DNA of 64,000 bases. Source: Cheilinus undulatus (taxonomy: Eukaryota > Chordata > Actinopteri > Labriformes > Labridae). Positions 1-13,948 of this stretch are shown in pieces. The position numbers and the translations under genes were made by a program. Under the pieces are notes generated by a model. That model did not search any database. It saw nothing but the letters and a program-made list of their open reading frames with translations, and was not told the DNA's origin. The stretch is from assembly GCF_018320785.1 (NCBI RefSeq), contig NC_054869.1, positions 13,774,698 to 13,838,697 on the forward strand, in the 5' to 3' direction. Numbering within the stretch: the stretch's first letter is position 1; each line of letters opens with the position of its first letter.

Positions 1-696
1 TCCAGTCTTGTTTAAAACCCTTCCTGACCAGCATTGGAAGGGTTTTAAAGTTTCTGTTTTCCTCTTGAAGCTAGCAGTTGTGCCGTTCCAATGATGCTGT
101 GAGCCATCCCCTTGTAGCCCTTATGAAAGTTTCTAGCAAACCTGGAACTTAGGTGTCTTTTCAGGGACTCTAAAGATTAAATCCACCAGTAGATTCAGTA
201 TTGAATGTGTTTTCATCCATTTTAATATATTTTCAGTCAACAGCACTATCATCTGATACCCAACGCTCTGGTATCGGTATCGGGAAGGAATATTTGGTAT
301 TGGAACATCTCTAATACAGATTACCACAGGGAATTTGTGGACAGGGGTATTTATTTAGCACCGGGGTCCATTAAATCAGATGCCCCTTTTGCTGCCCAGC
401 CAGGATAGACTGTGACTCCACGTGTAAAAGGTCTATATTGAATCAGCGTTTAATAATTTAAAAACAGGCTAGATTAAATCAAATTAAACATGAATGTGTT
501 TGTGTCTTTCAGTAAAGTTTAAACTAAATATCAGTCTTTAGCCTACATTGTTTTATCTTTTTATAGTTTGCTGAAAATGGCAACGTGTTGTCATGATGTT
601 TCCCATTGCTTCTCTTTTTACATCATCTCAAGCCCTCATGGATTCACATCTGATGACATTAACGTTGGTCAGGGTACAGTGCTTAGTCTTCCATCC

Positions 697-800
697 CATT
701 TAGTGTTGCAGGAGGCTGAAGCCTATCCCAGCTGCCACTGGGTGAGAGACGGGGTACAACCTGGATTGGTCACCAGTCAGTCACAGAGCCACAGAGCCAA
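697..800 (+). repeat. Fragment of a common teleost interspersed repeat
   Basis: Contains GCCTATCCCAGCTGCC, GGGGTACAACCTGGA and GGTCACCAGTC. The same element, longer, is at 40921-41250. It is the fish repeat that places a box like CTGGAGCCTATCCCAGCTG before a GGTCGCCAGT box. Confidence 0.6.
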
Positions 801-1539
801 CTTGTTCGTGTCATTTAGCTACATTGGGGAAAATGTATGCTACATTAAAAATTCTCATTGTTTACTTTTCCACAGGGAAGCCATTTTTCCTCAGAGTTAC
901 TGCAGCACACTCTGTGTTTTATCCATGTGCAGCGTCATGTTATTGGGCTCAATAATGCCAGTGTGCAATACTGATACTGAGCTGAATAAGAATTAATTTC
1001 TTTTAGCCTAATACACATTACTTTGTCAATACCTCCCCTGTTCAATACTGCTTTTGTAACTTTTTTCAAAGCTTATTTCTTCAGCACTCAGCACTTTTTT
1101 ACTTCTTGCTCTTCTTATTATTTACAATTCCTGTATCCCTATGTTTATTTCTGTTTGAAAATTCCTTACATACACATATGTTGTGTATAAGAGCATCTGT
1201 AAAGGCAGAATTTCACCCTAGGAGTAGATTTCCTGATTCTGATAACAGAGAAAGATATTAATTGTGTTTTTTTTTTTGTTTTTATGCAAAGAAAAATACT
1301 AAAAGTGAATGTGTGACATTTTATTCTGCTCAGTTAGTGATCTTAATTGAGCCAAAGAAAGCAAAAGAGGGGATTTTGATTGCAGTTTTTTTACTTAATT
1401 TGAGTTTCACTCTAAATGGGGAAAAGATGGGTTAACCATGCCTTTTTTCATGACAAGGAGACTGTAACAAAACATTTCTTTCATTAACTAGAAAAGTACT
1501 CGGAGAGCGCAGACCTCTGCCATTAGCTCTATCTCCCAA

Positions 1540-1735
1540 TAGTACAGAATCTTGGATCCAGGCAATGATCCAGATCACTCCCAAAATTTAATCAGCTCTT
1601 CCTTATGCCATTTCTGACACTTCCTGAAAATTTCATCAAAATACGTTCATAACTTTTTGAGTTATGTTGCTAATAATCAAACTAACAAACTAACAAACCC
1701 TGCCCATCACATAACCTCCTTGGCAGAGGTAATTA
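1540..1735 (+). repeat. Teleost interspersed repeat ending CCTCCTTGGCAGAGGTAA
   Basis: Recognised from GGATCCAGGCAATGATCCAG, CTGAAAATTTCATCAAAAT, TTGAGTTATGTTGC and the end CCTCCTTGGCAGAGGTAAT. This order recurs widely in fish genomes. Probably the 3' part of a LINE or a SINE; class not determined. Confidence 0.5.
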
Positions 1736-2005
1736 AAGCTGGGTGAATCTAAGGAGGCTGTGGGGAGTGTTTTAGCGATGGTTGCCATGGATGGATGAGG
1801 ATTATAGCAACAGACTCAGAAAAGCAGTGGCATGTCAAGTGATAATTGGATATTTACAGTGGCATATCTGTCAGATTATTCACACAAAGGGCCATTGTAA
1901 GCAACGTAAACACTAAAGCTTCTCCTGTGGGTGCCGTTGACATTTGCTGGACGATTAAGTCGTAATCGGAACAGAAGGAGTTGTAATGTTTGCTTTTGTT
2001 CTTGA

Positions 2006-3360
<1,355 letters not shown>

Positions 3361-3460
3361 GGTTGTCCTGAAACACAGAAACCACAACCCATCATGCATT
3401 GCTGTCTCGCAGAAGACAGGGACACTGAATAATGGGCCAAAATGCGTCCAAAAATCTTTC

Positions 3461-3466
3461 AATAAA
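3461..3466 (+). terminator. Candidate polyadenylation signal of dtx1
   Basis: AATAAA lies about 100 bases after the dtx1 stop codon. It is the first canonical hexamer downstream and would give a short 3' UTR. Motif evidence only; a longer 3' UTR is possible. Confidence 0.35.
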
Positions 3467-6400
3467 ACTCCCCTGCTGAAGTGGTGGAATAAGAGCAGTG
3501 GAAGCAAGTAAACAACATGGCTATAATCAAATTTTTTTGATTATTATACATCTCCCCCCTGCTGATCCATGCCTTGAGCATGCTGCATTCATGCCAAATT
3601 TTCACAGGGAAAAAGATGTCTAGTAAAAGTGAGATTGGTATCATGTCAGTTGCTGCAGGTTTAAAATCAATCAAAAAGAAGCTGTTCCCACTTGCACTTG
3701 GAGTAAAATAAGAAAGGGCCAACATATACAGAGGCATCTTTATAAATGCTAAACCCTAGAATGCATGGCCCAGACTAACGCTGCAATGTTTCAATGTTTG
3801 GGAGAGTCTCTACAATACAGTAAGGTGTTGAAAGATAAGATATTGTGAAGAGAAATTTGTGAGAATGTCAGCATTCTGAATTAATCCAAATAGGTGATTT
3901 ATTTTCCCTTTCATTTTAAAATTTCTTGCTGTCCTTTAACAAATGGTAAAACTTAAAAAAACTGTTAATTGAACTATGAATTTATTACCATGGAAATTCA
4001 ACTTCTGATAGCATAAGGTGAATTCTTCTGTCAGATGGGAGTGTTTTCTGTAATGCATGAAGTAGAATGCAGATTGCCAAAGGCCATGAAATATTAAGCG
4101 TTTGGTGATAAACGTATGTTGTACGGTTGACCTTGCAAACTGTCTATAAGAGGAGGTGAGAAAAAGACAGAACAAACATCAGCTTGAGGCTTGTTACGAG
4201 CTGTTGTGACGTGAAAGATTTAGGTTGTGAAGCAGAGGTTTGCCACGCTCCAAGGTTACACTCATTTGTTTTGTTGACACACTGATGACGCTGACCTCTG
4301 TGAATATAAAGCTTGCATTAATTTTCTCCCCGTTGGAGCGAACCCCAGCATTGGCACGATCCATCATGCTGACCAAACATGAGGGGCTAGTGCGTGATTG
4401 CGTGCTCTGATGCATTAATTTGCTGGCTTGAAGTCTTTGAGGAGAAAAGCTGAACACGCGCTCCTCACAGATGGACGTCCCTCTTTCAAACACCAACAGC
4501 TCATCCCTGGAGACGCAGCTCGGGCAGTGCTCTGGCTCGCCTGCGATCTACAAGTCTCTAGTGGGCTTGTTTGCTGTAGGCAGTGCACCAAGCTCCACTG
4601 CATGTATAGCCGGCAGTGAAACATCTTATTCCCAGTGCGAGCTCACACAGAGATGTAAAGGCCGATCCTGATGTATGGCCTTGATGCTTCTCTCCTCCTC
4701 CTTGGCAGCAGAGTGCTTCATTTAAAGAACCAGGCAATTGTTGGTCTAATATGGTGTTAGCTGAGAGATATTTCTCCTCTCCTGCTCTCTTCCCCTTTAG
4801 ATTTAATGCCTGTGAGCTGCAGATTTCGAAGGTCCTTGGTGTTGATCTTGTGATGTTTTCTTTCTCTGAGATAAAAGATAAACCCAGTGCTGCATAATTC
4901 TCTATAAATATATCCGATCAATATTAATGAGGAGGGGTGTGGATATAAAGTTAAGCGTATGGGCACCCAGCTGTGAGCTTAATTTTGAAGTGAATCATAG
5001 TCTTCCAGTGCACACTGGTGCAACAGTTTTAATCGGTCGTCTTATTTTTAGAAACACGTCTTACATTGCAGCTAAGTCTGTCTTTTTTAAGTTGACATTT
5101 TTAAACTGGCTTGCAATGCTTTGAAAAATATAAATAGTATACATTTGCAGATGTGATATACCTTTAAATTCAAGCTCAATTTGAGTGGATGGTGTAAGTT
5201 TAATTTATTTTTATACTCTTCTATATAGAAAATATGAAAATATACTGGCCCACATATAGACAGGCACATGTTAACATGAATACATAAAATCTGACAAAGC
5301 TGAATTTGTCAGTGTGTCAGGGACTGTTGAAATATGTACGACATGTTATGGACGTCTTATATTACAAGTAGTCTTAGCGTATGCTGCTGTCGTTACCTTA
5401 ATGTAGAATCTGTGTAGTTGATCCCAGTTGGACTCCAATAAAAACAGTAAATGTGTCTTTATTATTGTTGGGGGAGCTTTAGCAGCATGAAGATGGCCGT
5501 CCCCCCCCCACACACACACACACACAAATGGGCAATTTGTCTTTTTCTACTTGACCAGAACATTGGAAAGGAGCAATCTTTGTGCCGTCTCAAAGTGGAA
5601 AAAATGCACATCTGGGTCAAAACAAGCTACAAATGTTTCTTAGTGTGTGTTTTAGCTTTTTGAAGCAAAAGATTGAAGTTATCTTCTTATGCCAATATTG
5701 AATACACTAAATTCATTTTTTCCAAGCCCTGAAAACTGAATATAAGCTTAAAGTTGTTCAACTTTCACCCAAAATTTGTTTTGTGTTTTTGATCATACAC
5801 TTAACCAGTGTTAATTTTGCCTACTAATACTGTGACTAAAAATGTTTGTAGACCATAATCCATGAACATAATCCAAAAACTCTCACGAAAGGTAAGTAAT
5901 ATCTCACAAAAGACTAGAATGTGAGGACTAAAACCAGACTAAAATGCTTTTGAAGTTTTGTTGACTAAATCTAGACTAAAACTACAAATGTTAAAAATGA
6001 ACTAAATTCAAAATAGCTATCAAAATGAACGCTAGTCTTAACTTCTAAGCTAACCACTGTTTGTTACTTGGCTGTAAACTAGCTGAGACAGATTTTTGAG
6101 GGTTTTAGTCCTAAATTATAGAAAGAAATGAAAACTGGCGAGTGAGAAAGTGAGGGGAGCGACACACACTAGGCTACCAAGCTATATGCTAGTTAGCTTG
6201 GATTTTAGCTTAAACTATTTAAAATATAAATGACAGATTGAGGGTTAAAACTTAAAAAATGTGCAAGGTGGTTTAGACATTAGGTGTACCTCTAAAGATT
6301 TAAATATTTTGGGGGAAAAAATCTGACATTTAAGCTAGCTAGAAAATTCTGGCTAGCTGGATAAACAAAAATGGGTAATATTCTCCATTAATTTTCGGTC

Positions 6401-8811
6401 TAAGCCTTGCCAGGCATACTATCTTAAGGCTTCTTAGATGTGAGCTGTAAACTGCTCAAGGGTTAAGTTTGTCATTGAAATAAAATAACATTCAAGTGAG
6501 CTAGCACTGTAAGCTAGCTGCCAAAGATGTTAGCTGTAAACTAGCTTAACTCTGAAAGAACCCCTAGTATTTTAAACAGCTATCAACTACTTTACCAACT
6601 AAATCAGAAGCAATTTATGCAATAGAGAGAAATTCCCATTTTTTTATTTCAAAGTTTCAGAGGGATTAACTAGTTCTCACCAAAATAAGCGTCAATTTTT
6701 TGGTTCCTATACAAGCTAAACTAAGCAAACAAAAAAACATTTGTATGCTAAATGAAGACCCAGGTGTTGAAACAGTCTTTGTTTGGCCTGTTCCATCTCC
6801 TTCACAACCTTTTTGACTCCCTTTATAATACGGGACAGCAGAAGACGATGCTTCCAATCTATCAGGGAACTTTTTCCATGTTGACATTAACTAGAGAAAT
6901 CCAAATGTTTGCTTCTTCGAGTTTTTCTTTCAATGTGTCGGCCTTGTTGTGTGAAGGATGCAGGCCGGTCAGACTTTTCAGGTGTGTACAGAATTATATA
7001 GGAAAGATTGATAAAAATGGTTTGGTATTTGTCTGATGAAGAAAGAGAGATGGTGTTTATGCAATTTACTATTTTTAAGATATTATACATGGTTTATGTG
7101 TAGCAACAAGGCTGATATTTTGGTTTATATGACTATGGATGTTTTCTTTATGGGGTGCCTACCTCCAGGTTTCAAAGGGGCCGCAACCCGAAGATGTCCA
7201 CATGCTATGTATTAGAAAACATATATTTTTGATGTCCTTTTTTTTTTAAATAATGATTGTCTCTAAAAGAAATATTATATTGCTGTATTACTCTTATTAC
7301 AATCCATTCCATACTATTTTCCATTTGATGAAAAGTGGGATAAAGAGTGATTCACTTTTTCCTAACATATGAAGTATTTACAGTTGTACTCTCACATAGC
7401 GTCAGCTGCAAACTGTACTTCTCTCTTAAATTGATACCTTAACATTTTCTGTGGGTATACTGTATGTTTGTATGTGTTCGTCTGTGCGAGTGTGTGAACG
7501 TGCACAGGATGTGCATCCAGTAAGCAAATCTTAGGTTCATGTCCTTTAAAGATACAGTAATGTTCTCCTAGAGGTGCATGTTAACCAAACTGTGAGCAGG
7601 TTTATTGACAATGCATAGTTTTTTGCGTCTTAAATCATCATAGCTTATTTAGAAATATCGCCCAGGTCCTCTGGGGATTTAGCACTGTGGTTTTGCATCT
7701 TTCTCCAGATAGATAGAAAGTATTTTTCCTCTTTCAGGTTTGATTTACACAGTTGGGGACCGAGGTGGCGTTTGGCTGCTCTCCTCACTGTTTTGACATG
7801 TAAAACATCTGAATGTTTTGCATTTTAAGTGCCCATTTAAATTGACATTCTCAAATCATGATTTCTGTGGTTTGATTTAAGCAGTGTCTACATATTGCTA
7901 TTGAAAATGGTCCACAAAGAGTGACTGGAATAAACAGAAAGCAAGATATAGAGACATTGATTAAACTATAAAGGGCTTCTTAATCTATCAGTCTTTATTG
8001 AATTGTGATGACCTTGTTGCATGTTTGTGTGTTCCTTGTGGAAAATAAATGTGCCCTGGACAAGGGTAGTTTGTTTGACCTTTTGTCACCTTGGCTCTTT
8101 CTCATTTCTCACCCCAATCTGGAGCATGTCCCGTTTCATTTAGTACTACCATTTCCCTCCACCCACACGGCTCTCTGCTCCACACCCTTTTTATGTGGAT
8201 ATAAATGAGCTTTGCTGGAGCTGTGGAGTGCGGCTGAAACAGTTCACACCAGCTGTAAATTTGCTTTATGGTCATTTTCTGTCACAGGCTTCCTTATGTC
8301 GATGCTGCGTTAAGAGATGTGGTTGATGAATACTGAAGGAAGCAGTTTAATGAGGCCTGCCGGAGATCAGCTGCAACACACACTCCTTCTCTCCAGCTCA
8401 GAGGTCAGGCTCCTCCTGGTTCTGGGACTCAAACCTTCAACCCTGCTTCCTCTCATGCCCAATGAGAGATCCTGCAGGGAGACTCTTGTGCATCACTGCT
8501 TTCATTAGTATTTAAATAAGGACAAATGGTTAAAAATATTGTTTATGTGGGACGATTTATCTTGGTAGTTAGCTGAATTATTCATTTGAACAGAGGGGCA
8601 TTGAGTTAACTACTGTACTGTCAGACTGATCTGGGATATGTCAGACACATAACATTTCCTTTAATACCATGAATGTACTGATGTTATTGCATGTGCTGAG
8701 TCAGGCTCTAAACGATGGGGTGGGGCAAAATATCATTACAGCAGTGTATTGTCACATCTGGTGTGATAGAATTATTTAATAGGTGGGGCCATACTTGCAT
8801 GTTTTTTCCCT
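3467..8811. other. Intergenic region between dtx1 and rasal1, no gene seen
   Basis: No open frame here resembles a known protein. A CA microsatellite follows a C run at 5503-5526. A diffuse repeat rich in GACTAAAAC-type words spans about 5810-6010, and short words such as TTAGCTAGCT recur to about 6540. These look like decayed interspersed repeats. Confidence 0.5.
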
Positions 8812-9570
8812 CAGATTTATTTATGGCCTTTATTTGGACAGGACAGTGGATAGAGTAGGAAATCGAGGAGAGTGACACCCCGTTCATACAATGTGTTAAA
8901 AGGGTTTTATATCCAATCTGGATGGGTAAAATGGTGTGATATGCAATAAGTCAGACTGCATATAGAGGTGATCCAGGATGCCTTTATCCCAACTGGTTTG
9001 GTTGTGTAGACACCCCAAGTACTGACACGTATTAAAGACCATCCCATCATCTGATGTGATCTACAGTATTCTGCTTGTAAACAAAAAGCAGAGCTTAATG
9101 TATTTTATTTACGTCCTTTCAGCCTCGCTCAGAGTGATGGGAATTGCAACTCTTTTTAGCAATCTTGACTTTTTGGCTCAGCTTAGTAATGAGAACCAGT
9201 CCTCCAGCTACAGACAGCTCCAAATTTGGTAACATTATGCCCTATATATCTAAATCAACAACAAAAATATGAAAAATGAAGCCGGCATTCTAACTGGAGC
9301 CAGCTTTCATCATTTGCAAAAAAAAAGCCAGCTTGTAGAACATTATGACTCCCTCATTACTTGTCGTTGCCATTTCAATCGGTGATATCAGGTTGTCACT
9401 GAAGATGCAATGGTAATGCATACACTAAAATGCAGTCACTTAGTATCTGAATGTCCGAAAAGCATTACAGATGCAAAATATAAAACAGGGCCAGAGAGTG
9501 AGGAATGACAGGCAGGAAAGGAGTCACAGGTCAGACTTTTAAGTTTAACTGCCCACTTGGACAGCCAACA
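8812..9570 (+). mobile_element. Fish short interspersed element split by a later insertion
   Basis: The left part (8812-8875) has GGCCTTTATTTGGACAGGAC and GTGGATAGAGTAGGAAATCG. The right part (9494-9570) has GAATGACAGGCAGGAAAGGA and GTCACAGGTCAGA. Both parts are normally continuous in a repeat common in fish. They are separated by a 618-bp insert. A deleted relative may lie at about 22975-23090. Confidence 0.55.
8876..9493. mobile_element. 618-bp inserted element with exact 8-bp target duplication
   Basis: It is bounded by GAGAGTGA at 8868-8875 and again at 9494-9501. Outside these, the two halves of the host repeat join cleanly. The ends (CACCCCGTTC and the complement TGGCCCTGTT) are only weakly similar. 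An 8-bp duplication suits the hAT class. No transposase coding was seen. Confidence 0.6.
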
Positions 9571-9571
9571 T

Positions 9572-10190
9572 CAAAAACATGGGGTAAAGGAGAAACAATT
9601 GCAGTGGGCTCAGAAATATATGAAGACTAATTTTCAAACAGTTTGATTCACTTGTAAATGCTGTGCTACACTGGATGGTCCAGATGGATGGAGTTCTGGA
9701 TGGTTGGTGGATGACCCAACAAGGCTGCAATGTCAGCAATGAGTTGGTGGACTGATGTTTCAGTCTGGAGTCATAGGAAGTGAGTTGGTCGGCCCCTTTA
9801 AGGTGCATGAAGGTGTCAAAATGACCTCAGAAAAATATGTGGAATTCCTAACTGCCATTTTCCTGCCATGGTATGAAAAGGAGAACCGTTCCAGAGGAAA
9901 ATCATTTTAATGCAAGACAATGCACCATCCCATGCAGCAAAAAAAAAAAATGCCACTGAGGCCTTGGCTGCTATAGGCATAAAGGGAGAAAAAATCTTAG
10001 TGTGCCCACCATCATCCCCTGACCTCAGCCCTGTTGAGAACCTGTGGAGCATCCTTAAAGGAAGCTCTGAGGCTGGGCAGCAGTTTACCTCAAAACAGCA
10101 GGTCTGGGAGGCAATTCTGGCATTTTCAAAGGAAATACAGGCAGAAACTATACATGGACTTACAAGTTCAATGGATGGGAGTTGTTAAGG
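9572..10190 (+). pseudogene. Tc3/mariner-like transposase fragment, frameshifted
   Basis: Reading through frame changes gives the catalytic half of an IS630/Tc1-superfamily transposase. It shows CCATLDGPDGWSSGW, then MTSEKYVEFLTAIFLPWYEK, then MQDNAPSHAAKK and SPDLSPVENLWSILKGS. The second aspartate (QDN) and the glutamate (VENLW) are present. At least one one-base frameshift near 9900 and a stop upstream near 9735 disable it. The N-terminal DNA-binding part and terminal repeats were not found. Confidence 0.8.
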
Positions 10191-10324
10191 CGATATTAAA
10201 AAAACAGGCTCCTGTGTTAGTATGGAATTTGATCTGTAAAGATGTTTTTGATTAAAATAGCTTTGGTTTGTAAAAAATTATTCTGTTTTCAGTCCTTTTG
10301 AAACTATTGATGTTTTGAAACTGT

Positions 10325-10405
10325 TTATCATAAAAATTTTGAACATATATATGCATATATATGTATATATACACACACAGATATATATGTGTATTTATAT
10401 ATCTT
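10325..10405. repeat. AT/AC-rich microsatellite
   Basis: Alternating ATATAT, GTATAT and ACACAC stretches in intergenic DNA. Confidence 0.8.
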
Positions 10406-12081
10406 TTATCACAGAATCGATAGTGATATTATCATCATTGCCCTTGTATTGAATTATGTTGCACTGTATCATAAATTATCTTGATGATAACCACCCCTAC
10501 CAAACAATATCAATCAGCCAACGAAGGAATATGAGACAAAAAATTGCTGCATATAACCAACAATTCCTGCACACCAGTCTACACAAGTTCACCAAAAGTG
10601 TGCAAACTTGACACTGGAATTATAAGTTTAAATAAAAGTTTACTGAATAATATAGCTGTGTAAAGTTCACAGTGACAATCCACATGGAACAAAGCATCAT
10701 GGTGTATTTGCAAAATAATCACAAGCAGTTGTATTTTTCTATTATTCTTTAAATTAAAAGCCCTCAGTTAGAGAGTATAAAGTTTACAACGTTTTAATGT
10801 CGACTATTGATTGTCATGTCTGCCAGGTTAGCATGCCTGACTTAAATTTAAGGTGAGAAGAATCTTTATTGAAAGATATACTATATGACTTCTTCTAAAG
10901 GAAAAACAAAGGTTTGTTGTTTCAGATGATAATCTACACTGCTCCAGAGGCGGGCCGGACTGCTAAGGCTATCTGAGATATCACACATCTGATCTCCATT
11001 ACTCTCACTGACCTTCTGTTTAAGGAAATACACTTTTTGCTTTCTGGAAAATGGCTTTACAGCTTGTCTGTGTGTAGTTCTTATGCCTCAGAGATGCCCA
11101 GAGAAAACTGATTTGAAGGTTTTACCTTAAAATTCTGAAGTATTTTGGCGCCTCAAACATGTCCTGACTCTCCAGAGCCAAATGCAGTGGCACCATACTG
11201 ATAAGAAAATGTAAATTTGTCAAGACAGCGTTTTTACTTCTTTTGTCTTATTTATATTATAAAATTTATTTATTTTTTGTTTGGTAATACATTTCATAGG
11301 GAAATATTACCTTAATGACATCAGGAATGGCTGTTTCACCTGTAGTAACATATTAAAAATGTAAAACACATTAGATCCAAACATTGAAATTGACTGGCCA
11401 TAGCACCAAACAAAAGCACATTGTTTGTATAAAGGGACCAAAGCAACAATAAAAAGAATATACATTTTGCTAACTGTACAGGCAGCGTTACGCTGTAGCA
11501 TGTGCACCAGCTTTTTCATAAACTCATGGTGGTATGACTTACCATATAATACTAATGTCACTGCTACATTATTACCATGATGATAAATTGGCTCATTAAA
11601 ATACAAAACATTGATAAAAGCGATATCAAAACACCTTACATTCAGGTACTGTAGATTTCACTACAACAAGCTTGTTGCATAAAAATGTCCTGTACAGTAT
11701 TTCAAGATATAAAAGCTTCTGTTCACATTTCACAATGACTGCGTTCTGGCCATGCAAGGGGATTGCTTGTTATCTAGATAGAAAATATCAAGTCAGATCA
11801 TGCTTAAACGTCCCCCGGCGCCCTTTATCATCAAGTATCATAATCTCTCCCTGACTGGCGCTGCTGAAGTCGGTGGCACTCAGCGAATACAAAAAGATTC
11901 AAAGTGGCACAACTCCCTCTGCTCTTCACAGCAAGGAAATGTACTAAAAAGCTGGAGGGGGTTTCACCCCGTAGCCACTTTTTAGTCCCTGACAATCCGC
12001 AGAGTGAGCGTCTGATGCTCACTAGTGTCTGTACAGGATGCTGGGTGTTAGTGGATCCCAGTCTCTGTCTCTCTGTGGAGT
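10406..12081. other. Intergenic DNA and probable rasal1 3' UTR
   Basis: No gene or clear mobile element was recognised. The part from 12081 down to about 11260 may be the rasal1 3' UTR on the minus strand. Confidence 0.4.
11265..11274 (-). terminator. Candidate polyadenylation signal of rasal1
   Basis: Overlapping AATAAA hexamers on the minus strand about 810 bases after the stop codon. No canonical AATAAA was noticed closer to the stop. Motif evidence only. Confidence 0.3.
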
Positions 12082-13948
12082 CTAAGGATTCAGGATGACA
12101 CTGGTGCCGTCCTCTTTTTCTCTGCGCTGGAAGGTGACGTGAGCCTGCTCCAGATCTGCAATCACCGCCAACACACGAGCAGCAACGCTCTGAGCTGACT
12201 TCATCCGCTGAACATTGCATTTTGCACCATCTATGAGACAGAAAGTGCATGCAAAAAATAAATATTACTATACTGTACACATTTAAATAGTTTTGTCTGG
12301 AGAAATACCAATGTTTGGTTTTAGTGTACGTAAACAAAAATATATTCAAGAATGATTAATTATGACCATTTACACAGATATGTACATGTTCAATACAAAT
12401 ACAAGGTTCATATTTCTTATTTTTCATTATATAACCCATAACATTACAGACAATTAAGTTCAGAAATAGTAAATTAGGATTTTGCTCAGTATTTAAGCTC
12501 TAGTATGATTTTTTCCAGTTCCAGAGCTTACGAGTTTACAGCCTTTAGCAGAGAAAGCTGACACACCAAATGTTGATCAACAATGTTGTCTGTTTCCATT
12601 TGCCAAGCTTCTTGTTGCTCTGCTACAGTCCTGTCTTTGATCACAAACTATATGACAGAAGTATTTGGCCACACTTGTTAATTACTGAATACAGGTGTTT
12701 CAATTAGACCTGGTGTCTCAGGTGTATGAAATCAAACCCCTAGCCGTGCAGTCTCCATTTGCAAACATTTGTGGTACAAAATGGGTCGTTCTGAGGCGCT
12801 CAGTGACTTCAAGCTCGGTATTTGGTACTGTATGCCACCTTTGCAACAAGATGGCTTGTACATTTAATTCCTTCTGAATTTTCCACAGCCAACTGTAAGT
12901 GGTATTATTAGACAGTGGAAGTGTTCATGGATTGGGTTTCCATGGCCGATCAGCTGTATGAGGCAACAGTTCACGGGAAGGCCCTTTTCTATTACAACAT
13001 GACTGTGCCCCAGTGTACAAGCAAGGACTACAAAGACACGGCTTAATGAGTTTGGTAAAGAAGAGCTTGACTGGTGCACACAGAGTCCCAACCTCAACCC
13101 CATCAAGCACCTTTGGGATGAACTGGAATGGCAACCGAAGCCAAAGCTTGATCTCCTCATAAATGCCCTGCAGAATGAATGGGCACAAATTTCTGGAGAA
13201 AGAGTCCTTGATAGAATTTTAATCTTTTTATGTATACATTTTAAAAAAACAGTAAGACCTGTATATGAAATACCTGTCTTGTTGAAACTAAGCTCTCCTT
13301 AATTTCTAAAAATTTGAAGGTGATATGATATGACCTCAGAGGCATCAAATTTAGTCAAATAGGGGCAGGATTTTGATTTAGAAATGAGACACATTACCAG
13401 TTGTGGGGACCTGATATGACATATTAAAGGTATCGCATATTATTCTGAGTTTCATCTGTCATATGAATGAATTATAAGAATTTGTGCAGCTGTAGTCACA
13501 GGAAAGAGAAAGTTAACATGTCAAAAAATAACGTTAAAATTCAGCAGCTGCAGCTTACCTGGGTGTTTGTTAAAGTTGATCTTTTCTTTATTGCTGGTCG
13601 TCTCATCAGCTTCTGGTGACTCCAGATATTTCTTCCTGCAGAATCAGTCACACATATTAGTTACATAATCTTTGGCTATTCTCTAAAGGCCGTTTTCTGT
13701 TTTCTATAGAGCAACACTTGAATAACTGTGAAGAGACAGCAGGAACGGAGCAGTGTAATCCTGTGTAGTAACAGAGACCTCTAGTGTCTACGAAATTAAC
13801 TGCACTCAGAGCGAGCACTCCACTCACCTGAGTTTGTCCCTGCCCTGGAGAAACTGCTTAAAAATGGTCTGTGTCTCCACATCAGGATCCAGCGGGTCGC
13901 TCCAGTCACCCAAAGTCACAGCCGAGTGAGTCCTACTGCAGCCTGTAA
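12082..13948 (-). CDS. rasal1: rasal1 exons 19-21: end of Btk motif and C-terminal tail
   Basis: Exons 13948-13828, 13635-13559 and 12230-12082 encode the last zinc cysteine ([20 protein letters not shown]), a polar stretch and a helical tail ending SVILNP before TAG at 12084-12082. The tail pattern ([20 protein letters not shown]) matches the helical end of mammalian RASAL1 in position. The charged segment around [11 protein letters not shown] is the least conserved part. Intron 20 contains a deleted Tc1-like copy. Confidence 0.9.

Noticed and set aside
568-996. 142-codon open frame on the + strand
   Set aside because: It crosses a known interspersed repeat (697-800) and has no protein-like features outside it.
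4428-4671. Overlapping open frames on both strands, 60-100 codons
   Set aside because: No recognisable domain, splice context or conserved pattern; expected by chance in this stretch.
11831-12349. 172-codon minus-strand open frame
   Set aside because: It overlaps the last rasal1 exon in a different frame; the rasal1 frame is the one that matches a known family.
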